Source of the DNA: Rhodospirillales bacterium
GTDB lineage: Bacteria; Pseudomonadota; Alphaproteobacteria; Acetobacterales; Acetobacteraceae
DNA: 64,000 nt
Direction of reading: 5' to 3'
Assembly (NCBI GenBank): GCA_017304945.1
Contig: JAFKLG010000063.1
Span: forward strand, 28,437-92,436
Shown in pieces: positions 17,757 to 28,476 of the stretch (positions are counted from its first letter, which is position 1; each line of letters begins with the position of its first letter). A program made the position numbers and the translations under genes. A model generated the notes under the pieces. The model saw nothing but the letters and a program-made list of their open reading frames with translations. It ran no database searches and was not told where the DNA came from.

Positions 17757-18623
17757 TCAGTGCCGCCCCGGGGTCGGCTTCTTCTGCGTCTCGGGCGGAA
17801 TCACGCCACCCAGGCCGTAGTCGAAGATCCGCACCACCTCGAGCTTGCTCAGCAGCGCCGTCGGCTCCACCTCGGGCGCGTTCGTGCTCGAATAGTGCAC
17901 CACGCCCACCGGCAGGTTTGCCGGGAACGCGTTCGCCTCCGCGCTCGTCACCACCCGCTCACCTTCCTGCGGCGGCGAGCCCTCCGGCCAGTAGAGCAGC
18001 CGCGGCCGTGGGCCGTTGGTCCCGATCAGGATCGCATGCGCGCGTGAATTCTCCAGGATGACCGGAATGCGGCTGTTCAGGTCCGTGATCAGCAGCACCC
18101 GCGCGGTCCGCGCACCCACCTCGGTGACCCGCCCGACCAGGCCCCGCTCGTCCAGCGCGATCTGGCCCTTGCGCACGCTATGGTTCGGGCCGACCGCCAG
18201 CAGCACGGCCCGCGCATAGACGCCGCCCGCATCCGCCACCACGCGCGCCGTCACGAAGGACGCCGGCGGGTCCGGAATCCAGCGCAGGCTCGCCTTCAGC
18301 CGCTGGTTCTCGGCGTCCAGCGCCAGCGCGACGGACTGCCATCGCCGCAGCCGCTCATTCTCCTCGCGCAGCCGCGCATTCTCCGACCGCAGCGACCACA
18401 GCTCGCCCAGGTCCTGCACCCCCGCCCGCACGCTGCCCAGCGGTTCGGCCAGCACGGCGTAGATCGGCGCCAGCGCATCGGCCAGCGCCATGCGCGCGCG
18501 TTCCGCAAGCAGCGCGTCGGCCTTGCCGAGGAGCAGGAGCCCGAAGGACGCGACGATCAGCACCGGAAGCGTGAGCTTTGCCAGTGCCTGCCGTGCAGGA
18601 ATGGAAAGACGGATCATCGACAC
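17757..18623 (-). CDS. mreC: Rod-shape-determining protein MreC
   Basis: A bitopic inner-membrane protein whose periplasmic part scaffolds PBP2/RodA; 288 residues. It has an N-terminal helix (LTLPVLIVASFGLLLLG), a coiled coil (LWSLRSENARLREENERLRR), and two beta-barrel domains with the conserved VGRVTEVGARTARVLLITD stretch. The family's VVTSAEANAFPANLPVG loop appears in the second barrel. ATG 18623 and ATG 18617 are both possible starts. It lies 56 bases downstream of mreB. Confidence 0.94.
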   Translation of the reverse strand: MSMIRLSIPARQALAKLTLPVLIVASFGLLLLGKADALLAERARMALADALAPIYAVLAEPLGSVRAGVQDLGELWSLRSENARLREENERLRRWQSVALALDAENQRLKASLRWIPDPPASFVTARVVADAGGVYARAVLLAVGPNHSVRKGQIALDERGLVGRVTEVGARTARVLLITDLNSRIPVILENSRAHAILIGTNGPRPRLLYWPEGSPPQEGERVVTSAEANAFPANLPVGVVHYSSTNAPEVEPTALLSKLEVVRIFDYGLGGVIPPETQKKPTPGRH

Positions 18624-18679
18624 CCGGCGACATCGCGCCGGCCCCGGCTGATGCCCCGCACTCTACGCCATCGAGGCGC

Positions 18680-19786
<1,107 letters not shown>

Positions 19787-19906
19787 TCACAAGAGGGAGA
19801 CGTCGCAATCCGGTGAACGGCTGCCCCTGCTTCGCCGCATTCCCGCCACCCCACTTCCGTCATCGAGCGCAACGTTTGTGCCCCATCCACAACGGAGACA
19901 GATGCA

Positions 19907-20119
19907 ATGATCAGGAAGCTCGGTTTGGCCGCCCTCGCCACAATGGTCCTGGCACTCGCCGGGTGTGGCAGCGATCCGATGACCCGCGGCGTCAGCGGCG
20001 GTCTGATCGGCGCGGGCGCCGGGGCGGGCGTCTCGGCCCTGACTGGCGGCCGGCCCGCCACGGGCGCGGCGATCGGCGCCGGCGCCGGCGCGCTCGGCGG
20101 CGTGCTGACCTCGCACTGA
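19907..20119 (+). CDS. Glycine-zipper lipoprotein (short)
   Basis: 70 residues. Signal peptide with lipobox LALAGC, so a lipoprotein anchored by Cys20, then an uncharged Gly/Ala-rich segment (GGLIGAGAGAGVSALTGG and GAAIGAGAGALGGVL) with the spacing of glycine-zipper domains (YMGG/OmpA-associated type). Such proteins usually sit in the envelope; their function is unknown. An almost identical arrangement is repeated in the next gene, 12 bases downstream, indicating a tandem duplication. Confidence 0.75.
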   Translation: MIRKLGLAALATMVLALAGCGSDPMTRGVSGGLIGAGAGAGVSALTGGRPATGAAIGAGAGALGGVLTSH

Positions 20120-20131
20120 CGGAGACCCGAA

Positions 20132-20377
20132 ATGCGACGTGTGATGGCCCTGAGCCTCGCCCTTGCCCTGGTCACCGGGCTTGGCGGGTGTGGCTACAAC
20201 CGCGGTGACCGCGCCGTCTCCGGCGGCCTGATCGGCGCCGGCGGCGGCGCCGCGATCGGCGCGCTGGCCGGCGGTTCCCCGCTCACCGGGGCCGCGATCG
20301 TCGGCGCGGGGGGCGCGCTGGGCGGCGCATTGACCAGCTGCAACAGCGTCAATCTGGGCAAACCGGTCTGGCGCTGA
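20132..20377 (+). CDS. Glycine-zipper lipoprotein, tandem paralogue
   Basis: 81 residues. Lipobox GLGGC at the end of the signal peptide, then VSGGLIGAGGGAAIGALAGG and a second Gly-rich helix, aligning with the preceding gene. It differs by a C-terminal tail containing a second cysteine (LTSCNSVNLGKPVWR). A good GGAG lies upstream of the ATG. The pair is probably co-transcribed and ends at a hairpin. Confidence 0.75.
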   Translation: MRRVMALSLALALVTGLGGCGYNRGDRAVSGGLIGAGGGAAIGALAGGSPLTGAAIVGAGGALGGALTSCNSVNLGKPVWR

Positions 20378-20394
20378 TCCGGATCGGCATGAAA

Positions 20395-20421
20395 GCGGCG
20401 AGGTACAACGGCCCTCGCCGC
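20395..20421 (+). terminator. Hairpin terminator after the lipoprotein pair
   Basis: A perfect 9-bp stem (20395-20403 with 20413-20421, GCGGCGAGG) closes a 9-base loop, 17 bases after the second lipoprotein stop. The T-tract is poor (TTCG), so efficiency is uncertain. Confidence 0.6.
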
Positions 20422-20719
20422 TTCGTGTGCGCCATTCCAACGAAAGGCCGCAGTTCAGAGGATACTCTAACGGGACTGTGCATTGCAGCAGGAACGACCC
20501 TCGCCAGATAGTGTGGGGATCGTAGCTCGACGCGCGCTGCGGTTGGGATGCCCTGAAGGAATGCCGCCCGCGGCAGTCGTTCGCCCGCGGCCCGCCGGCG
20601 GATGGACCCGCGGATCGACTGCCCCTTGGCGATGGGCACGGCGCATCCACCGAACGCGCTTTCTGCCACGACACCTGGCTTGAGCTTGGGTTGTGCTGCC
20701 TGTCACCCGTCGAGGCCCG
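20422..20719. other. Intergenic region upstream of glgA
   Basis: About 300 bases without a credible gene on either strand. The only notable thing is a slightly AT-richer patch at 20425-20480. It is the only place for a glgA promoter; I could not identify one. Confidence 0.4.
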
Positions 20720-22219
<1,500 letters not shown>

Positions 22220-22267
22220 CCGGCGGCATTCCCACCCGGCGCGGCGCGGTGCCGCCCGGCGCGATCG

Positions 22268-23011
22268 CTACAGCTTCTTGCCGATCCAGACCACGCGGCC
22301 GATGGCACGCAGATGCTCGACCCGCCCCGCCGGCACGACGTCACGCTCGTAATCGGTATTGTCGCTGATCAGCACCAGCGAGCCGTCGAGCTTGCGCTGC
22401 ACACGCTTGACCAGCCGCTCGCCGTCGATCTCCAGCACGTAGATCCCGAACAGCGCGAAGGCGCGCTGGCCGGTATCGAGCAGCAGCAGGTCGCCGTCAT
22501 TGATCGTGGGCGCCATCGAATCACCCACCGCCCGCTCGAGCCCGATCGCGGCGGGGTCGATCCCGATCTCCTCGCGCACCCAGTCGTTGCGGAACGCCAT
22601 GTAGTGGGCGCCGCGCCGGTCGACGGGCACCTCGGGGGAGGCACCGGCGGCCGCCACGCTGTCCCGCGACGGCAACAGCACGAACTCTTCCAGGCCCGGC
22701 ATCTCGTGCTCGCGCACGCCGGCACCGCCCTCCGGCCGCAGGTCGGGTGGCTCGCCCTCCCCGGTCGCCAGCCAGCCGACGCCGACACCGGCGGTGTTGG
22801 CCAAGGCGACCAGACGCTCCCGGCTGGGCTCCGCCTCACCCTTCAGCCACTTTCGAAAAGCGGAGGGTGAAACGCCCATCGCCCGCGCAAGCCGGTCAGC
22901 ACTGGGCCAATGGCGCAGAATCGCGTGGAGCCGCGCAACAAATTCCGCCTTCTCACCTCCCGAAGGGAGTATTTTAGCGCTCTGACCCGACATCTCTCTC
23001 ATCCGTGACAT
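22268..23011 (-). CDS. CI/LexA-like repressor with HTH and S24 peptidase domain
   Basis: 247 residues. An N-terminal lambda-repressor-like helix-turn-helix (RLARAMGVSPSAFRKWLKGE, about residues 40-60) is followed by a linker and a C-terminal S24 domain. The catalytic serine lies in AVGDSMAPTINDGD and the lysine in GERLVKRVQRKLDG, so autocleavage after RecA activation is possible. Three in-frame ATGs (23011, 23002, 22993) could start it; the last has GAGAG directly before it. It is divergent from a Ner/Nlp-type regulator about 120 bases away. That is the arrangement of the control switch of Mu-like phages, but no phage genes follow. Confidence 0.85.
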   Translation of the reverse strand: MSRMREMSGQSAKILPSGGEKAEFVARLHAILRHWPSADRLARAMGVSPSAFRKWLKGEAEPSRERLVALANTAGVGVGWLATGEGEPPDLRPEGGAGVREHEMPGLEEFVLLPSRDSVAAAGASPEVPVDRRGAHYMAFRNDWVREEIGIDPAAIGLERAVGDSMAPTINDGDLLLLDTGQRAFALFGIYVLEIDGERLVKRVQRKLDGSLVLISDNTDYERDVVPAGRVEHLRAIGRVVWIGKKL

Positions 23012-23130
23012 TCGTCAAGCTCAGAACCTCTCCCTTCAACACTTTTCGCCTATTCTCCACATGTTTCCTGCGGATTATGAGGAAGATGTCTGCGCCTTCC
23101 ACCTTACCCGAATCGCCGGAGTCAGTCTTG

Positions 23131-23400
23131 ATGGAGAATTTCGTCCCGCCAACAAAAGTTCCGGAGAGCGAGACCGAAGATTGGCATCCAGCCGACGTTC
23201 TTGCCGCATTGAAGAAGCGCGGCCACACCCTCGCCGGCTTATCGGTTGCGAATGGCTACCATCCGACCGCTGCCGGAAAGGCGCTCAAACGCTCCTGGCC
23301 GGCGCTCGAGCAGATCATCGCGGGTGCATTGGGCGTTCAGCCCGCAGTCATTTGGCCCAGTCGATATCGCGATCACGCGACCGAGAAGGCAGGCCAGTAA
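23131..23400 (+). CDS. Ner/Nlp-family winged helix-turn-helix regulator
   Basis: 89 residues. DWHPADVLAALKKRGHTLAG followed by the recognition-helix region LSVANGYHPTAAGKALKRSW and the ending QPAVIWPSRYRD match the Ner/SfsB family, small DNA-binding proteins best known from phage Mu, where Ner shuts off early and repressor transcription. ATG 23131 has GGAG nine bases upstream. ATG 23086, after GAGGA, would add 15 residues. Divergent from the S24 repressor gene; a strong hairpin follows its stop. Confidence 0.82.
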   Translation: MENFVPPTKVPESETEDWHPADVLAALKKRGHTLAGLSVANGYHPTAAGKALKRSWPALEQIIAGALGVQPAVIWPSRYRDHATEKAGQ

Positions 23401-23404
23401 AGTG

Positions 23405-23453
23405 CTGCGGTTCGGTCATGGGCGCGGCGATCCCGCCCATGACCGGACCGCAG
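23405..23453. terminator. Long bidirectional hairpin between convergent genes
   Basis: Bases 23405-23424 and 23434-23453 are reverse complements at 19 of 20 positions with a 9-base loop. It sits exactly between the convergent Ner-like and receiver-domain genes (stops at 23400 and 23460), so it would terminate both transcripts. Confidence 0.7.
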
Positions 23454-23459
23454 CCCGCG

Positions 23460-23828
23460 TCAGGACTGGACCGGGTTGCCTTCGCGCATCACGCGCTCGA
23501 CGGTCTCGAGCAGCGACGTCAGGGTGAAGGGCTTGGTGACGAAGGGCCGCGGCTGGTCGACCAGCCGCTCCATGCGGGCGGGATCGCCGGACATCAGGAT
23601 CACCGGCACGCCGGATTGATCCGCCTGCGGCAGCAGCCGCACGTCGAGGCCGCCGGGCAGCGTGCAGTCGAGCAGCATCAGATCGATCCCGCCGCGGTCG
23701 AGGCGTGCCATCGCCTCCGCGGCCGTCTCGACCATGCTCGTCTCATACACATCGTCCAGCGCAGCGGCCACGACCTCTGAAACCAAGGGGTCGTCTTCGA
23801 CGACGAGGATGTGTGACCGAGCTGCCAT
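23460..23828 (-). CDS. Single-domain response regulator (CheY-like receiver)
   Basis: 122 residues, only a receiver domain: acidic pocket VVEDD (residues 10-13), phospho-acceptor Asp54 in LLDCTLPGG, Ser80 in LMSGD, and conserved Lys99 in VTKPF. No output domain, so it must act through protein contacts or as a phosphate shuttle. No kinase gene is adjacent. It may serve a hybrid kinase elsewhere; nothing in the neighbourhood assigns a pathway. Confidence 0.9.
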   Translation of the reverse strand: MAARSHILVVEDDPLVSEVVAAALDDVYETSMVETAAEAMARLDRGGIDLMLLDCTLPGGLDVRLLPQADQSGVPVILMSGDPARMERLVDQPRPFVTKPFTLTSLLETVERVMREGNPVQS

Positions 23829-24057
23829 ATGTACCGCCTTTTTCTGGCCCGTGGGAGGCTACACAACAATCCACCACACATTAAGGCCAGCAGTCCGCCC
23901 CTCGCGCGTTGTTTATTGCGCCTCGATGCCGTTCCGATCCGATCCGAGCGGTACGGCTCGCAACATTCCTCGTGCATCCGGGGCGCGGCGTCCAGACCCG
24001 GCGCCGCGCATCACCGTTGCAGCGACATTGCGCGTGCGGCGGGGGCGCGGTTCCGGA

Positions 24058-24945
24058 TCAGGCGCGCACCTCCTCCTTCAGCGCCGCCTCGTAGACGCGG
24101 ATGATCGAGCTGGAATCGTCCTGCCCCATCCCCATCCCGCGCGCCATGCGCATCAGGTTCATCACCTGCGGCGCGATCACGCCCGGAACGCCCAGCTCGT
24201 CCGCCATCTCGAGCGCGAGCCGCAGGTCCTTGTGCGCGAGGTCGAGTGCGAAGGTCGCCTGGAACTGTCCCTTCAGCGCCTTGCCCGCCATGTTGCCGTA
24301 GCCCGTCGACATGCCCGACGCGTTGCGGATCACCGCGTCCAGCTTGAGCAGGTCGATCCCGGCCCGCTTGCCCATCATCAGCGCCTCGGCGGCCGAGGCG
24401 AGATTGCAGAAGGCGAGCATGTTGTTGATCAGCTTGGCGGTCGAGCCCATGCCGATCTCGCCCAGGTGGATCACCTCTCCGCTGAACGAGCGCAGCAGGG
24501 GGAGCTGCTGCTCGAACAGGGCCGCCTCGCCGCCCACCATGATGACGATCGTACCGTCCTTGGCCCGGACGGTGCCGCCGGAGACCGGCGCCTCCAGCAT
24601 GCCGATCCCCTTCGCAGCCATCGCCGCCGCCACCCGCTTGGCGGTGGCCGGGGAATTGGTCGAGAGATCGATGAACACGCTGCCGGGCCGCGCATGCGCC
24701 GCGATTCCGTCCGGCCCCATCGTCACCGCCTCGACCACGCGGGGGATCGGCAACGAGGTGATCACCACGTCGCATTCCGCCGCGAGTTCCGGCAGCGAGC
24801 CGGCCGCTCGCGCGCCGAGGCCGGTGCAGGCCTCGACCGCAGCCGGGTCCAGGTCGAACACCACCACGTCGTGGTTCGTGTTGCGGATGATGTTGCGGCA
24901 CATCGGCCCACCCATGTTGCCGACGCCGACGAACCCGACTTTCAT
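24058..24945 (-). CDS. 3-hydroxyisobutyrate dehydrogenase-family (beta-hydroxyacid) reductase
   Basis: NAD(P)-dependent oxidation/reduction of a beta-hydroxyacid such as 3-hydroxyisobutyrate or tartronate semialdehyde. 295 residues. The nucleotide-binding GFVGVGNMGGPM opens the protein; the substrate loop EAPVSGGTVRAKDG and the catalytic lysine helix GSTAKLINNMLAF follow, then KDLRLALEMADELGVP. ATG 24945 has an excellent AGGAGG. The long upstream reading frame to 25161 is not part of it. The glyoxylate-related genes elsewhere in the window (aceA, serine-glyoxylate aminotransferase) make tartronate semialdehyde reduction conceivable, but the substrate is not proven. Confidence 0.9.
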   Translation of the reverse strand: MKVGFVGVGNMGGPMCRNIIRNTNHDVVVFDLDPAAVEACTGLGARAAGSLPELAAECDVVITSLPIPRVVEAVTMGPDGIAAHARPGSVFIDLSTNSPATAKRVAAAMAAKGIGMLEAPVSGGTVRAKDGTIVIMVGGEAALFEQQLPLLRSFSGEVIHLGEIGMGSTAKLINNMLAFCNLASAAEALMMGKRAGIDLLKLDAVIRNASGMSTGYGNMAGKALKGQFQATFALDLAHKDLRLALEMADELGVPGVIAPQVMNLMRMARGMGMGQDDSSSIIRVYEAALKEEVRA

Positions 24946-25012
24946 CTCGTTCCCTCCTGGCTGCACCGGTCTCTGCCGGCCGCTTGCAGCATGGCCCAGG
25001 ATGCGCCGCCCG

Positions 25013-25951
25013 TCAGCCCCGCGCGCCGGTCCAGGCGAGCAGCGCGGAGAGCGTGAAGAAGGAGAGGATGGTGGAGACCAGCACCGTGCCGGAGGTGGTC
25101 GCCGCCTCGCGTCCGTAGAGCTTGGCCAGGATGAAGGCGCCGGTGCCGGTCGGCAGCGCACTCATGACCACGGCCGTCTCGGCCCAGCCCGGCGGGAGGC
25201 GGACCACGTGAAACGCGATCGCCCAGGTGATCGCCGGCTGCACCAGCAGCTTGAGCCCGGTGAGCCAGGCCACCCGGCCCGGACGGAACCGCTCCCCGCT
25301 CTCGGCGATCATCAGCCCGGTGGCGACCAGGGCGCAGGGCGTGGCGGCGCCGGCCAGCAGCCCGAGGAAGCGGTCGAGCGCGATCGGCAGGGCGTGGCCG
25401 GAGGCGGCGATGCCGATCCCGACCACCGGCGCGATCAGCAGCGGGTTGCGGGCGAGTGCCCCGCCGACGCGGCCGATCATGCGGCCGAGATGCGGCTGCT
25501 GCTGGCGATCGAGCTCAATCAGCGTCACCGCGAGCGCGAATTGTGGGCAGGCGGTGATCACCATGGTGATCACGCCGGGCACCACGCTCGCCTCCCCGAA
25601 GGCGGTGAGGCAGAGCGGGATGCCCATGTAGCCGACATTCGCATAAGTCCCGCTCAGGGCCTGCAGCGTCGCGTCCGCGAGCGGAGTGCCGCGCCGCCGG
25701 GCGACGATCAGGGCGAGCAGGAAGGGCAGCAGGATGCCCGACCCGAAGGCCAGCAGCAGGCCGGGATTGGCGAGGTCGGCCGGGCGGATATGCGCCATCG
25801 CCTGCACCAGCACCGCCGGCAGCGCCAGGTACACGACGAACAGGTTGAGGACGCGCGTCGCGTCCTCCCCCAGGAACCGAGCCCGGCCGGCAAGCGCGCC
25901 GGTGAGGATCAGCCCGAACACGGGCAAGGCGACGGCGAGGACCGCTCCCAC
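25013..25951 (-). CDS. AEC-family permease (auxin efflux carrier type)
   Basis: A ten-helix secondary carrier; family members move malonate, malate or other organic acids. 312 residues from GTG 25951, which is preceded by GAGGGAG at 6 bases. Two five-helix repeats are visible, with the family's LPAVLVQ in helix 2 and the SGTYANVGYMGIPL unwound-helix motif. The C-terminal half ends in ALPTGTGAFILAKLYG and a last hydrophobic helix. It is 67 bases upstream of the hydroxyacid dehydrogenase on the same strand, so the two may handle the same organic acid. Confidence 0.85.
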   Translation of the reverse strand: MGAVLAVALPVFGLILTGALAGRARFLGEDATRVLNLFVVYLALPAVLVQAMAHIRPADLANPGLLLAFGSGILLPFLLALIVARRRGTPLADATLQALSGTYANVGYMGIPLCLTAFGEASVVPGVITMVITACPQFALAVTLIELDRQQQPHLGRMIGRVGGALARNPLLIAPVVGIGIAASGHALPIALDRFLGLLAGAATPCALVATGLMIAESGERFRPGRVAWLTGLKLLVQPAITWAIAFHVVRLPPGWAETAVVMSALPTGTGAFILAKLYGREAATTSGTVLVSTILSFFTLSALLAWTGARG

Positions 25952-26129
25952 GACAAGCTCCCTCGCAACGACGGCTCGCGCCGACTGTCGCGCAGCCTCC
26001 GCCGCGGGGCAACCCGCGCCCTTGCCGGTACGCCGCTCACGACAAAGATGTACCGCGTCGGCTTCGCTGGACCGATGCGCGGCCGAATGGCACTGTCGGT
26101 GCAAACACGACCTGACCGGTGAGGCAACG

Positions 26130-26372
26130 ATGCCGACCTACGACTATGAATGTGCGACCTGCGGCCCGTTCACCGAGTCGCGCCCGATGGCCGAGTTCGC
26201 GGCCCCGCAGCCCTGCCCGGAGTGCGGCACGTCCTCACCCCGCATGCTGAGCGTCACCGCGATCGCCGGCGCCGGCCCCGAGGACAGCCCGGTCGCGGCG
26301 GCGCCCCGCGCGCATCCGGGCGGCTGCGCTTGCTGCGCCGGCCCCCGACGCTTCGCCGCCGAGGCCGTCTGA
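26130..26372 (+). CDS. FmdB-type zinc-ribbon regulatory protein
   Basis: 80 residues. MPTYDYECATCGPF, then CPECG twenty-odd residues later, form the CxxC...CxxC zinc ribbon of the FmdB/CxxC_CxxC_SSSS family. An additional Cys-rich end (GGCACCAGPR) may bind metal. First found near formamidase/amidase genes; the molecular role is not settled. GAGG lies five bases upstream of the ATG. It is divergent from the AEC permease gene with 178 bases between. Confidence 0.85.
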   Translation: MPTYDYECATCGPFTESRPMAEFAAPQPCPECGTSSPRMLSVTAIAGAGPEDSPVAAAPRAHPGGCACCAGPRRFAAEAV

Positions 26373-26405
26373 CCGGCGGCGCGCCGGCCGGTTACCTGCC
26401 GTGAC

Positions 26406-28391
26406 GTGCCGTATGAACGACGTCCGCGATGGCGGTCGCGGATGATGCAGGCCGTGCGCCGCGTGCAGGCCCTGTTCTTCCCACCCGATCCGGGCGGCCT
26501 GCGTCTGCTCGCCGCCTTGCGCGCGACGCTCGCCGGCGTGCTCGCCTTCGCCGTCGTCCTGCTGCTGGGCCAGGTTCTGCCGCTGCCCATCCCGGACCGG
26601 ATCCTCGCCTTCGCCATCGCCCTCTTCATCGGCGTGACGGTGCGCGATGCGACACCGCGCGGCCGGCTCGTCACCTTCCTGCTCGCCCCGCTCGCCGCCT
26701 TCGCCAGCACCACGGTCACCACCCTGGCCGCCGTCGTGCCGCTGCTCGACGCGGCGCTGGTGCCGGCCTTCATGTTCGTCGCCGCCTGGGGCAATGCGCG
26801 GGCGCCGCGCTGGGGCGCGCTCGGCATGGTGGGGCTCATCGCCTGCCTGTTCGCGATGGTCGCCCACCAGCCCGCGGAGACCCTCCCACTCCGCTTCCTG
26901 GTGCTCGTGGTCGCCGGCGCTTCGGTCGTGCTGGTCCGCGGCGTGCTGCTGCCGGAGCGGCCGGCGCAGGAACTCGCGCGGCTGCGGCGCGCGATCGATG
27001 CCGAACTCGACCAGGTGCTGGACGCGATCGCCGCCGCGCTGCCGACGGGCTGGACCGAGGCCCGCAAGCAGGCGCTGGCGAACGCCGTGTATCGCCTCAG
27101 CGACACCGTGCTGCTCGCCCAGCTCCGGGTCGCCACGCTGGCGCCGCAGGTGCCCGACCAGGCCCATCTCTGGATCCACCTGCTCACCATCACCCTCGGC
27201 GTGGAGCGGATGGCGCGGTCCGCCGTGCAGGACCCCGGCCGCGCGGAGGAACGTGAGGCGCTGGCCGGAGCAGTGGCCGCGCTCCGGCGCCGCGCTCCGC
27301 TGCCCCCAGTGCCGGAGACGCCGTTCGGCAGCAGCCTCGTGCTGCTCGACCACCTGCTGCGGGATCCGCCGCATCCGATCGCCGCGCCGCCCGCGGCGCC
27401 GCTGCCACCAGCCCCGGCCAGCCTGCGCGCGGCGATCCAGACCGCGATCGCCGGCGGCCTCGCCAGCATCGGCGGCGAGCTCGTCTCCCCCAATCGCTGG
27501 TACTGGGCCGCCTTCGCCGCCTTCGTGATGTTCCAGGGCACCCGCTCGCGCGCCGAGTCGGTGACCAAGGGCGTGCAGTTCATCCTGGGCACCGCCGCCG
27601 GCGTGGTGGCCGGCACCCTGCTCGCCGCCCTGGTCAGCGACCATGAGCTGCTCAGCGTGGTGATGATCGTCGGGGCCGTGTTCCTCGCCTTCCAGGCGAA
27701 CGTCGCCTCCTACACGGTGATGGTGTTCTGGATCACCATCATCATCGGCCTGCTGTTCGGCATGCTGGGCTTCTTCGCCCCGGTGCTGCTGCTCCTGCGG
27801 CTCGAGGAGGCGCTGGTGGGCGCCGCCTGCGGCGCGGCGGTCGCCTGCCTCGTGCTCGCGCGGCCCGAGGCCGCCGTCACGCGGCAGGCTGCCGCCGACG
27901 CACTCACCGCGCTCGGCGCCTCGGTCGACGCCGCCGCGGCCGCCCTGCTGGAGGGCAAGCAGGATCCGCATCTGTCCGCCCTCGTCCTGACCAGCGAACA
28001 ACGCGTGCGCGAGCTGCACGCCGTGGCGCAAACCACCTGGTTCGGGCGGGGCGTGCAGCCGGACCCGATCCGGCGCATGGCGGTCCTGCTGGAGGCCTGC
28101 GAGCAATGGGCCCGCGAACTCGGCCGCCTCGCGCTCGAGCCGCCGCCGCGCGCCGAAGCGGAGTCCGGCGCGGACGACCCGGCGCGCGCCGCGATCGCGG
28201 CCACTCGCGCCCGCATCGCCGTCGCGCTGCCGGAGTCGATCACGCGCATCCGCACCAGCGCCCGGCTGCTGGACCCCGCAGCCGATCCGGTCATCGCGCT
28301 CGGCCCGGTCCGCGAGGACACGCGGCTGCAGCGCGACGGACGGCTTATGCTGCGGATCGAAGCCGCGCTGCTGCATGTCGCGACCCGCTGA
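26406..28391 (+). CDS. FUSC-family membrane protein (aromatic acid exporter-like)
   Basis: 661 residues. Two membrane halves, each with several helices (about residues 35-180 and 365-490), are separated by and followed by soluble helical domains, as in YccS/AaeB-type FUSC proteins, which export aromatic carboxylic acids. The second half starts with the conserved NRWYWAAFAAFVMFQGTRSR and has GTAAGVVAGTLLAALVSDH. The start is GTG 26406; ATG 26442 is an alternative, neither with a clear ribosome site. The gene follows the FmdB-type gene by 33 bases. Confidence 0.85.
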   Translation: MPYERRPRWRSRMMQAVRRVQALFFPPDPGGLRLLAALRATLAGVLAFAVVLLLGQVLPLPIPDRILAFAIALFIGVTVRDATPRGRLVTFLLAPLAAFASTTVTTLAAVVPLLDAALVPAFMFVAAWGNARAPRWGALGMVGLIACLFAMVAHQPAETLPLRFLVLVVAGASVVLVRGVLLPERPAQELARLRRAIDAELDQVLDAIAAALPTGWTEARKQALANAVYRLSDTVLLAQLRVATLAPQVPDQAHLWIHLLTITLGVERMARSAVQDPGRAEEREALAGAVAALRRRAPLPPVPETPFGSSLVLLDHLLRDPPHPIAAPPAAPLPPAPASLRAAIQTAIAGGLASIGGELVSPNRWYWAAFAAFVMFQGTRSRAESVTKGVQFILGTAAGVVAGTLLAALVSDHELLSVVMIVGAVFLAFQANVASYTVMVFWITIIIGLLFGMLGFFAPVLLLLRLEEALVGAACGAAVACLVLARPEAAVTRQAAADALTALGASVDAAAAALLEGKQDPHLSALVLTSEQRVRELHAVAQTTWFGRGVQPDPIRRMAVLLEACEQWARELGRLALEPPPRAEAESGADDPARAAIAATRARIAVALPESITRIRTSARLLDPAADPVIALGPVREDTRLQRDGRLMLRIEAALLHVATR

Positions 28392-28476
28392 CGCGGGGCA
28401 CCGCGCGCTCCGCCTCGGATTGCGCGCCGCCGCGCGGCATGGCTAAACATACCACCCAGTAGGGAGGACCCGACCA

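Noticed and set aside
22268..23828. Prophage region
   Set aside because: Only the two regulator genes look phage-like; flanking genes are glgA and a receiver protein, with no integrase or structural genes.
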